Positions 1 to 5,014 of a stretch of DNA of 10,602 nucleotides are shown here, in pieces (the first letter of the stretch is position 1; the number at the start of each line of letters is the position of its first letter). A program made the translations under genes and the position numbers. Source of the DNA: an uncultured Methylococcaceae bacterium (GTDB lineage: Bacteria; Pseudomonadota; Gammaproteobacteria; Methylococcales; Methylomonadaceae); NCBI GenBank assembly GCA_903903365.1, contig CAIUYS010000600.1, forward strand, positions 1 to 10,602, in the 5' to 3' direction. The notes under the pieces were generated by a model. The model was not told where the DNA came from. It worked only from the letters and a program-made list of their open reading frames with translations, and searched no databases.

Positions 1-388
1 AGTTCCCCGGTCCGCCTTTGGTACTGATACGTTCAGGTTTGGGATAAAACTGCAAACCTTGTTGCCGAGCAAATTCTATTACTTGGGGCTCTCGGATCTG
101 CCAGTAATTTGAAAAAGACCCTGGCCAATCAAGCCATTTCTTGGCATCGGCGGGTTCAGGAATCTCCCCGGCGGCAGCCACCAGTTCCTCGGCGGTAAAA
201 CGCCGCTTACGGTCTTCGAAACCGGCTTTTTTGAGCGATTCATTCGCCAAGGCACGCAATAGACGATGCGACTTCTCATCGCTAGGCTCCTTCTTAAGCC
301 AGTCAATCAGACACTGAATCACTTCACGCAAACTACCCCCAACCTGGTTACCGGGGGTTTGCATCTGGTTACTGAGCAATAGTTTCAT
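1..388 (-). CDS. Uncharacterised mobile-element protein, N-terminal part (runs off left edge)
   Basis: An open frame of 129 codons starts at an ATG (388-386) and stays open to the left edge, so only the N-terminus is visible. The ATG follows a strong ribosome binding site, GGAGGA at 398-403, with nine bases between. The protein begins MKLLLSNQMQTPGNQVGG, followed by a charged, probably helical stretch (around residues 19-60) and a tryptophan-rich part near residues 86-100 (KKWLDWPGSFSNYW). I see no signal peptide, membrane segment or catalytic motif and do not recognise the family. It is transcribed divergently from the flhDC-like genes and shares a 396-bp intergenic region with them, so it may be one of their targets. 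It belongs to the element side of the tRNA junction. That the gene is real is well supported by the start signals and the open frame; its function is unknown. Confidence 0.7.
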   Translation of the reverse strand, partial: MKLLLSNQMQTPGNQVGGSLREVIQCLIDWLKKEPSDEKSHRLLRALANESLKKAGFEDRKRRFTAEELVAAAGEIPEPADAKKWLDWPGSFSNYWQIREPQVIEFARQQGLQFYPKPERISTKGGPGN

Positions 389-557
389 AAAATTATATCC
401 TCCATAACTTAATTTCCCGAGAAATAACGATGAGCACTCAGTTTGAGATCAGATCATTAAATCAGATGACTCCTATTTTAGAAGCCGGCTACAGATCATG
501 CGGTAACGGCTTATATATAGTCGTATCTAACAGCATAGCTATAAAGCCGGTGGATAC

Positions 558-576
558 AAGTGCGACGCACTTTTTT
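558..576 (+). terminator. Intrinsic terminator candidate in the divergent intergenic region
   Basis: AAGTGC (558-563) and GCACTT (567-572) form a perfect 6-bp stem around a 3-base loop, and the T-run extends to 576 (six T in all). It would end a plus-strand transcript that begins inside the intergenic region. Just upstream, CGGCTT (507-512) can pair with AAGCCG (544-549), and ATAG (517-520) with CTAT (539-542), so such a transcript would be structured. It could be a small RNA or an attenuated leader of the flhDC-like operon. No promoter for it was found. Confidence 0.45.
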
Positions 577-717
577 GTAAGCATAAGGACTCAGTTAGCT
601 TACACCCGGGCATTTCAACAACAAATCATACCTGGCGGGATTTTTTCAACAATTCGCAAGCTCTCGTACCATCGGACTTCTCGCGTTTTGTGTACGCCCT
701 ACAGTAACCTTTCGTTC

Positions 718-738
718 GGGACAAATACACTATGTCCC
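718..738. promoter_or_regulatory. Inverted repeat upstream of the first flhD-like gene
   Basis: GGGACA (718-723) and TGTCCC (733-738) form a perfect dyad with a 9-bp spacer, ending 46 bp before the flhD-like start codon. Its position fits an operator for a dimeric regulator. There is no T-run after it, so it is unlikely to be a terminator. The binding protein is unknown. Confidence 0.3.
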
Positions 739-784
739 TCTACCATAATGCCCACTATCGTTATTTAGCCGAGGAAACCGCATC

Positions 785-1069
785 ATGTCCACTCTCGATC
801 AAGATCTTGCTCACCTGAATTTTGAATACTTAATGCTGGCCCGTGAATGTGCGAGAAATAATCTCATGGAAGCGGCGTGGCGGTTCGGTGTTGACCGTAG
901 ACAAATAGAAGAAATTGCTGACTTTTCTGTGGAAAATATTCGGGAATTAGCCAGTATTGCCAGAACGGTGGTCACAGTACTGCCCATGGCTACACCCAAA
1001 CATATTTCGTTGGCGACACATGCAGCCTTGCTGACATTGCCTAAAGTGACTGGGAGGGAAGCGCAATGA
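785..1069 (+). CDS. FlhD-like transcriptional activator subunit (first pair)
   Basis: This 94-residue protein resembles FlhD, the subunit that with FlhC forms the FlhD4C2 activator of flagellar class II genes. The match to the FlhD core is clear at residues about 10-60: LNFEYLMLARECARNN aligns with the LSYLLLAQ helix of enterobacterial FlhD, then WRFGVD with its FRLGIN, then a helix ending in IRELA. It is shorter than enterobacterial FlhD (about 116-119 residues), mainly at the C-terminus. GAGG at 771-774 precedes the ATG at a suitable distance. Its stop overlaps the flhC-like start by four bases (ATGA), indicating translational coupling and a joint complex. No flagellar genes are present. 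In SXT-type ICEs and IncA/C plasmids the FlhDC homologues SetCD and AcaCD activate transfer and excision, and I infer a similar role here. The family is fairly certain; the target genes are not known. Confidence 0.82.
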   Translation: MSTLDQDLAHLNFEYLMLARECARNNLMEAAWRFGVDRRQIEEIADFSVENIRELASIARTVVTVLPMATPKHISLATHAALLTLPKVTGREAQ

Positions 1070-1674
1070 TTCGCTTACGCTTGATGAAATTGGCGAACCA
1101 GGGCTATGAATTAATTCTTGCCGAGGCGCTTTTTAAGTTGGGTGCTCGGCCACCGGTCGTGCGTTCGGCCTGCACTATTGGCTCCAAAACAGCGATACGC
1201 CTTTATAAGACCATCCACCGACGTTCACCCAAGCAAGGCATGCTGCCTTATGATCCCTATTGGATCGTCCGCTCTTCCGTGCATGACCTTCATGCCTCAA
1301 TCTTTCTTGGACTGATCCACGATTTATCCCAACAGCAAAACCAGACGGATCGCAACGCCGAACGGTTCATCACCGCCTATGAGCTGTACTGCCGGATAGT
1401 GGCTAATAATCCTCAGCCCAGCAAGCTGGAAACGAGTGTCCCACAAGCTATTTTGTTAGACATCAATCGTGCCTGGCAACTGGCCGGGCAATTGATGTCT
1501 GGTGAGATGAGCTTGGTGATATGCGGGAAGTGTCAGGCCCGTTATGTGGTGCTCAGCAAGATGCCAAAGCCCTTTCAGCAATGCCCGATCTGTGATGTCT
1601 GGGCGGATAGTACGGGGCGTCGCCGATGGATGACCGTTAAGCCACGAAAAAACACAAAAAATCAAGATCACTGA
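1066..1674 (+). CDS. FlhC-like transcriptional activator subunit with zinc site (first pair)
   Basis: This 202-residue protein is a recognisable FlhC homologue (E. coli FlhC is 192 residues). The N-terminal region contains LYKTIHRRSPKQGMLPYD (residues 47-63), matching the LYKELRGSPPPKGMLPF signature, followed by LHASIF, matching VHASMF. RAWQLAGQLMSG (135-146) matches the helix before the zinc site. Four cysteines, C153-x2-C156 and C173-x2-C176, match the C4 zinc-binding site of FlhC, so the metal site is intact. GGGAGGG lies just upstream of the start, which overlaps the end of the FlhD-like gene. The C-terminus is basic. It presumably assembles with the preceding FlhD-like protein and supplies DNA binding. 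The setting beside an integrase, without flagellar genes, argues for control of mobile-element functions (compare SetC and AcaC) rather than motility. Confidence 0.9.
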   Translation: MIRLRLMKLANQGYELILAEALFKLGARPPVVRSACTIGSKTAIRLYKTIHRRSPKQGMLPYDPYWIVRSSVHDLHASIFLGLIHDLSQQQNQTDRNAERFITAYELYCRIVANNPQPSKLETSVPQAILLDINRAWQLAGQLMSGEMSLVICGKCQARYVVLSKMPKPFQQCPICDVWADSTGRRRWMTVKPRKNTKNQDH

Positions 1675-1725
1675 CACCTAACCAACTTAACCATTGACTC
1701 TTTGTAACCAACCAGGAGAACCCAA

Positions 1726-2319
1726 GTGTATATCGTTGTTAGCAGCAGCATCACCGATCGTCAAACACTCCAACCTTGTCACGGCAGTAATCTGGCACGA
1801 TTAGCCCGAGAATGTTTTGTTAATCATCAACCACTGACGGTAGATTTTACCGGCATTGACAGCCTTGCTGAGGAATTTTTTCAGGCCTTTATACAGCCAC
1901 TGGTGACAGAATTTGGCAGCGAGTTTCTGAATCAACAATTACAGTTAACTAACGTCAGCTCTTCTATCAAAGCCTGGATACAATGGCCATTCAAAAACAC
2001 AGATGATTATTCTGAACAACGAACACTGTTTACAAACAGACCCTGTGACCCGGATTTCTATGAGCTGAATGTAGCCTGGTTGATCAAGGCTCGTGAATTG
2101 GCCAAGGAAAATTCTCTGCTGGCGGAGTTGACGATGGGTATTGGGGAAGACGACATGCGCTTAGCTCTCACTCAGTTATCCATTGAAGATATTCGGCATA
2201 TCGCCCAATCCGGATGGTTATGCTTTTCGCCACGCTTTACGACTCACTTTCTTCATAGCATGACCACCCAACGCCATGATGTGGTGAATGTACTGCTGGG
2301 TCTTAGTGGTTCACTTTAA
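1726..2319 (+). CDS. STAS-like / FlhD-like fusion protein (second pair)
   Basis: This 197-residue protein has two parts. Residues 1-88 resemble the STAS-like DUF4325 family: a short opening strand (YIVVSSSI), a helix (SNLARLAREC), then a hydrophobic strand and turn, LTVDFTGIDSL, followed by EEFFQAFIQPLVTEFG and LTNVSSSIKAWI. Residues about 110-178 resemble FlhD: LNVAWLIKARELAKENS, a helix ending in IEDIRHIA, and LCFSPRFTTHF, aligning with VCHFRFDSH of E. coli FlhD. A linker rich in polar residues joins them. The start is GTG, with AGGAG at 1714-1718 and seven bases between. The stop overlaps the next possible ATG by one base, and an flhC-like gene follows, as in the first pair. STAS-type domains usually mediate protein contacts or phospho-switching, so the N-terminus may give the activator a regulated interface; that is inference. 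The FlhD assignment is firm, the STAS assignment good but less so. Confidence 0.78.
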   Translation: MYIVVSSSITDRQTLQPCHGSNLARLARECFVNHQPLTVDFTGIDSLAEEFFQAFIQPLVTEFGSEFLNQQLQLTNVSSSIKAWIQWPFKNTDDYSEQRTLFTNRPCDPDFYELNVAWLIKARELAKENSLLAELTMGIGEDDMRLALTQLSIEDIRHIAQSGWLCFSPRFTTHFLHSMTTQRHDVVNVLLGLSGSL

Positions 2320-2330
2320 TGAGGTGGTGT

Positions 2331-2831
2331 ATGTTAAAAACCATCAATAGACAGTTATTGGCGCTGGAGTTACTGAAACGTCACGCCAGAATTTCAATTG
2401 TCCATCGGGAAACCGGCGTACCCAAGCCACTGCTTCGAAAAACCTATCGGGAGTTACATGGACGTTCTCCACGTCCGGGTGCCTTAAAATATTCAACGCA
2501 AGGACTGACGCGTAATATTAAAAAGTACAAAGAAGTGACCCTGTTTGCGGTTTGCTTCGAAAAAGTCGCCTCAAAAAGCCGGGAAAACGATATTCGGAAA
2601 ATCATCTGCGCTTTTGATATTTACAAAAAATCATATCCCGCCAGTCAACTTGATTTTTCTGCGGCCTGGGTCGTCGCAAGAGATTTGCAACGGGGCATAA
2701 CTGATATTATCAAATGTCACCATTGTCGCGTGCCAGTTCTATTAAATGCACGCGAAGATGATACAGAGCGGTGCTGTGTTTGCAAAACCAAGATCACCGG
2801 AACAAGCAGAGATTTTCAATTAATTAATTAA
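2331..2831 (+). CDS. FlhC-like transcriptional activator subunit with zinc site (second pair)
   Basis: This is a second, diverged FlhC homologue, 166 residues from the ATG at 2331. I prefer that start to the ATG at 2319 because GAGG (2321-2324) lies six bases before it; the upstream ATG would overlap the preceding stop by one base and has no comparable site. Signatures seen are YRELHGRSPRPGALKYS (residues 39-55), matching the FlhC LYKELRG-PPPKGMLPFS segment, and a C4 zinc site, C129-x2-C132 and C148-x2-C151. The helix before it (AAWVVARDLQRG) also matches FlhC. It lacks the long basic tail of the first copy. It follows the STAS/FlhD-like fusion closely and probably forms its partner. Two complete, non-identical FlhC genes with intact metal sites suggest two distinct or mixed activator complexes rather than a decaying duplicate. 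Confidence 0.87.
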   Translation: MLKTINRQLLALELLKRHARISIVHRETGVPKPLLRKTYRELHGRSPRPGALKYSTQGLTRNIKKYKEVTLFAVCFEKVASKSRENDIRKIICAFDIYKKSYPASQLDFSAAWVVARDLQRGITDIIKCHHCRVPVLLNAREDDTERCCVCKTKITGTSRDFQLIN

Positions 2832-2862
2832 TCATGGCGTTTTGAAATGGCTTGCAAAACAT

Positions 2863-2905
2863 CAGATGTCTGTAGCTATGGCAATCAGACTTGACTGCGC
2901 CATAG
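2863..2905. promoter_or_regulatory. Dyad cluster upstream of the excisionase-like gene
   Basis: The 108-bp gap before the excisionase-like gene contains several inverted repeats: CAGA-TG-TCTG (2863-2872), GTCTG/CAGAC (2868-2872 and 2886-2890) and CTATGGC/GCCATAG (2876-2882 and 2899-2905). A TTGACT at 2891-2896 could serve as a -35 element, but the -10 is poor. The clustering fits an operator or a recombination-directionality-factor binding site controlling xis-int; this is inference. Confidence 0.3.
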
Positions 2906-2939
2906 ACTGAATGCGACTAAATACTGCGCCGGAGAAAAT

Positions 2940-3248
2940 GTGAATACGTTAGATTTAAATGAAGCCGCCAGCTTTCTTAAAATGAACCCAGAAGTCTTGC
3001 GACGAAAAGCCAAATCTGGACAGGTGCCCGGGAGAAAAACGGGGAAATGCTGGGTTTTTGTTAAAGAACATCTTGCAGATTGGGTGTCCGGGCGTTATTC
3101 TGAACCTCGGCGAGAACTGCAAGTGATTGACAAATCTACACAAGAGGATAAAAAACCATGTCAATCTACAAGCGAAAAGATACGTGGTGGATTCAGTTCA
3201 CCGCACCGGACGGACGCAGAGTACAACAAACTGCTGGGACTCAAATAA
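2940..3248 (+). CDS. Excisionase-like helix-turn-helix protein
   Basis: This small protein (102 residues) begins with a winged-helix/MerR-like DNA-binding fold of the type found in excisionases and AlpA-like regulators: LDLNEAASFLKMNPEVLRRK, then a basic turn GQVPGRKTGKCWVF, then a helix ending at DWVSG (about residues 3-52). The remainder is polar and poorly structured. The start is GTG with GGAG at 2931-2934; the neighbouring ATG at 2938 is followed directly by a stop. The last 91 bases overlap the integrase gene in another frame, so the two are co-transcribed and probably translationally coupled. By position and fold it is likely the recombination directionality factor of the element, favouring excision, or a regulator of int. 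A purely regulatory role is the alternative. Confidence 0.7.
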   Translation: MNTLDLNEAASFLKMNPEVLRRKAKSGQVPGRKTGKCWVFVKEHLADWVSGRYSEPRRELQVIDKSTQEDKKPCQSTSEKIRGGFSSPHRTDAEYNKLLGLK

Positions 3249-4174
3249 AACAGGAGGCACAAGAATTACATGATCGATTAAAAGTGGAAGCGTGGCGCGT
3301 TAAAAATCTTGGCGATAAACCCCGCCATACCTGGCAAGAAGCAGTAATCAGATGGTTAACTGAACAAAACCACAAAAAAAGCATCGAAACGGATAAGGTT
3401 CACTTGCGATGGCTCAACGAGCATTTGCAAAATATCCGACTTGATGAGATAAATAAAACCATGATAGACCAGATAAAACAGGCTAAAAAACAAACAGGTG
3501 TCAGTAATTCAACTGTCAATCGGGTGCTTGCAATATTAAGGTCTATTCTAACCCGCGCACAAAGCGACTGGGAATGGCTTGATTCTGTACCTGGCATTCG
3601 TTTATTGCCAGAGCCGTTAGGTCGAGTCCGCTGGCTTACTCATGATGAAGCGACCCACTTATTAAAGGAGTTACCAGGCCACCTTCAAGCAATGATGCGG
3701 TTTACATTAGCGACAGGGTTACGGGAATCCAATGTCACCAAGCTTGAATGGCGTCAAATAGATCTACAACGGCGTTGTGCGTGGATTCATGCTGACCAGG
3801 CAAAAGGCAAAAAAGCCATCGCCGTTCCCTTAAATGACGATGCGCTCACGGTTATTCGTAGCCAAATTGGCAAGCATAATGTGCGAGTGTTTACATTTAA
3901 AGGTAAAACAGTTAATGATGCGAGCACCAAATCATGGCGTAACGCATTAAAACGCGCAGGCATTAAAGATTTTCGGTGGCATGATTTAAGACATACATGG
4001 GCATCATGGCATATCCAAAATGGAACACCATTACATATACTTAAAGAATTAGGAGGATGGGCTGATTTGAGTATGGTGCTGAGATACGCTCATTTATCCA
4101 GTCGACACTTGGAGGAATATGCGGAAAATTCAAAAAGTTGTGACAAATTTACTACAGAGGATAAAAATGACTAG
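3158..4174 (+). CDS. int: Tyrosine-type site-specific recombinase (integrase)
   Basis: A 338-residue tyrosine recombinase that would catalyse integration and excision between short attachment sites through a covalent 3'-phosphotyrosine intermediate. Seen in order: an N-terminal arm-binding-like segment (MSIYKRKDTWWIQF, residues 1-45), a core-binding SAM-like domain (about 57-140), and a catalytic domain (about 155-320). Catalytic residues are all present: R189 in ATGLRE, K216 in the beta-hairpin AKGKK, H275 and R278 in WHDLRHTW, W301 in the H/W position, and nucleophile Y310 in VLRYAHLS. The length is typical. AGAGGA upstream supports the start, and the MSIYKR opening is usual for this family. 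The gene ends 30 bp from the 3' end of tRNA-Pro, the usual layout for an element integrated into a tRNA gene. It looks functional. Confidence 0.96.
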   Translation: MSIYKRKDTWWIQFTAPDGRRVQQTAGTQIKQEAQELHDRLKVEAWRVKNLGDKPRHTWQEAVIRWLTEQNHKKSIETDKVHLRWLNEHLQNIRLDEINKTMIDQIKQAKKQTGVSNSTVNRVLAILRSILTRAQSDWEWLDSVPGIRLLPEPLGRVRWLTHDEATHLLKELPGHLQAMMRFTLATGLRESNVTKLEWRQIDLQRRCAWIHADQAKGKKAIAVPLNDDALTVIRSQIGKHNVRVFTFKGKTVNDASTKSWRNALKRAGIKDFRWHDLRHTWASWHIQNGTPLHILKELGGWADLSMVLRYAHLSSRHLEEYAENSKSCDKFTTEDKND

Positions 4175-4186
4175 GGTAAAATACCC
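4174..4186. other. Short perfect hairpin between int and tRNA-Pro
   Basis: GGGTA (4174-4178) and TACCC (4182-4186) pair around AAA; the first base is the last base of the int stop codon. There is no T-run on the plus strand. On the minus strand the hairpin follows the tRNA by about 19 bases and is succeeded by a T-rich stretch (ATTTTTA in the end of int), so it could be a weak tRNA terminator. Confidence 0.3.
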
Positions 4187-4204
4187 GTAAGCCATTGTTT
4201 CAAT

Positions 4205-4281
<77 letters not shown>

Positions 4282-4344
4282 ACATTGAAATAATTGTGTA
4301 ATACTGAAAGGATTGTGAACACAACCCCTAACAACTAAGCACGA

Positions 4345-4374
4345 ATTATACTACACAAACCAGCTACGTGTCAG
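4345..4374 (-). promoter_or_regulatory. Sigma70-type promoter for tRNA-Pro
   Basis: On the minus strand a perfect -10 TATAAT (4350-4345) follows CTGACA (4374-4369), which matches the -35 consensus at five of six positions, with an 18-bp spacer. It starts just past the MerR stop codon and would begin transcription near 4338, giving a leader of some 56 bases to the tRNA. The leader contains a small dyad TTGTG-AA-CACAA (4313-4324). Confidence 0.7.
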
Positions 4375-4377
4375 AAT

Positions 4378-4731
4378 CTATTTGAGTAATTGTAATATAT
4401 CTTCCAACTCAACAATCATTTGGTGTATTAATTGCTTTGAGCTGTTTGCATCTTCTTTGCTGTTGTCACTCATTAAATGAGCTCTTGCACCACTGATCGT
4501 GTAGCCTTGCTCATATAATAACGCTCTTATTTGTCGTATCATCAGCACTTCGTGGCGCTGATAATAACGACGATTGCCCCGTCTTTTTACCGGACTGAGG
4601 TCAGTAAATTCTTGCTCCCAATAGCGAAGCACATGCGGTTTAACGCCACACAATTCACTGACTTCACCTATGGTGAAATATCGTTTTTCCGGTATGACCG
4701 GAAGTTCATTGTTGTTGCTCGGCTCCAACAT
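4378..4731 (-). CDS. MerR-family transcriptional regulator, small
   Basis: A 117-residue protein with a MerR-type winged helix-turn-helix at residues about 17-86: YFTIGEVSELCGVKPHVLRYWE, then the wing SPVKRRGNRRYYQR, then the helix leading to LLYEQGYTISGARAHL. A short C-terminal helix (IVELEDILQLL) probably forms the dimer coiled coil. No ligand- or metal-binding C-terminal domain or cysteine site is present, so it is unlike metal sensors. The start lies 26 bases inside the ihfA coding region, which implies coupled translation, and no other start in this frame would keep the whole domain. This small MerR gene next to ihfA is widely conserved in gammaproteobacteria, where its targets are poorly defined. 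Confidence 0.9.
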   Translation of the reverse strand: MLEPSNNNELPVIPEKRYFTIGEVSELCGVKPHVLRYWEQEFTDLSPVKRRGNRRYYQRHEVLMIRQIRALLYEQGYTISGARAHLMSDNSKEDANSSKQLIHQMIVELEDILQLLK

Positions 4732-5011
4732 AAGCTTCTACCCGGGCTTTAAGTTTTTGTCCAGAGCGAAATGTTACCACACGTCTGGCTGTAATAGGAA
4801 TTTCCTCGCCGGTTTTAGGGTTTCTACCTGGGCGACTGGTTTTATCACGTAGCTCAAATTTTCCAAAACCGGAAATTTTTACTTGCTTGCCTTGCTCCAA
4901 AGAGCTTTTTATTTCTTCAAAAAAAAGCTCTACCATTTCTTTTGCTTCGCGCTTGTTTAAGCCTAGCTCGTCAAACAGCCTTTCGGCAAAATCTGCTTTT
5001 GTTAATGCCAT
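4706..5011 (-). CDS. ihfA: Integration host factor subunit alpha
   Basis: IHF-alpha, 101 residues, the usual length. With IHF-beta it forms a heterodimer that bends DNA sharply and assists transcription, replication and site-specific recombination. Seen: the dimerising helices (ALTKADFAERLFDELGLNKR) and the DNA-contacting beta-arm at residues 47-75, ISGFGKFELRDK followed by RPGRNPKTGEEI, with the intercalating proline at P65. The start follows the pheT stop by three bases, and GAGGGA at the end of pheT serves as ribosome binding site. The pheST-ihfA arrangement is standard in gammaproteobacteria. Many tyrosine-integrase elements need IHF for recombination, so a site beside ihfA is suggestive, but that link is inference. 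Confidence 0.97.
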   Translation of the reverse strand: MALTKADFAERLFDELGLNKREAKEMVELFFEEIKSSLEQGKQVKISGFGKFELRDKTSRPGRNPKTGEEIPITARRVVTFRSGQKLKARVEAYVGAEQQQ

Positions 5012-5014
5012 AAA

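Larger units (their letters stand above)
389..784. promoter_or_regulatory. Divergent intergenic control region of the element
   Basis: This 396-bp stretch separates two divergent genes and should contain both promoters. I could not place a convincing -35/-10 pair in it. What can be seen: a near-palindrome ATTTCCCGAGAAAT (412-425); the 10-mer ATCGTTATTT at 757-766 on plus and again at 422-431 on minus, so that each copy lies just upstream of one divergent gene; an intrinsic terminator on the plus strand (558-576); an inverted repeat TGTAAGC/GCTTACA (576-582 and 598-604); and a dyad GGGACA-N9-TGTCCC (718-738). A plus-strand frame of 112 codons at 430-768 is open, but its composition is unlike a folded protein and the terminator falls inside it, so I do not call it a gene. 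Confidence 0.55.

Noticed and set aside
79..306. 75-codon frame on the minus strand
   Set aside because: It is in another frame of the well-initiated gene at 1-388 and is rich in Arg/Ser/Pro, typical of a shadow.
430..768. Open frame of 112 codons on the plus strand, upstream of the flhD-like gene
   Set aside because: Composition is not that of a folded protein, no strong ribosome binding site precedes the ATG, and a terminator-like hairpin lies inside it. Kept only as possible relic or non-coding RNA.
2319..2831. Second FlhC-like protein starting at ATG 2319
   Set aside because: The ATG at 2331 has a ribosome binding site six bases upstream; the four extra residues (MRWC) are not expected in FlhC. 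Coupled initiation at 2319 is not fully excluded.
785..2831. Genuine flagellar master operon flhDC
   Set aside because: Two diverged copies lie beside an integrase at a tRNA junction and no flagellar or chemotaxis genes are present; one FlhD carries an extra domain. A mobile-element activator fits better.
1..4204. Insertion sequence, CRISPR array or toxin-antitoxin pair
   Set aside because: No transposase, no regularly spaced repeats and no recognisable toxin-antitoxin pair were seen in the element part.
4531..4752. Plus-strand frames over the MerR, ihfA and pheT genes
   Set aside because: They are antisense shadows of clearly identified genes on the minus strand.
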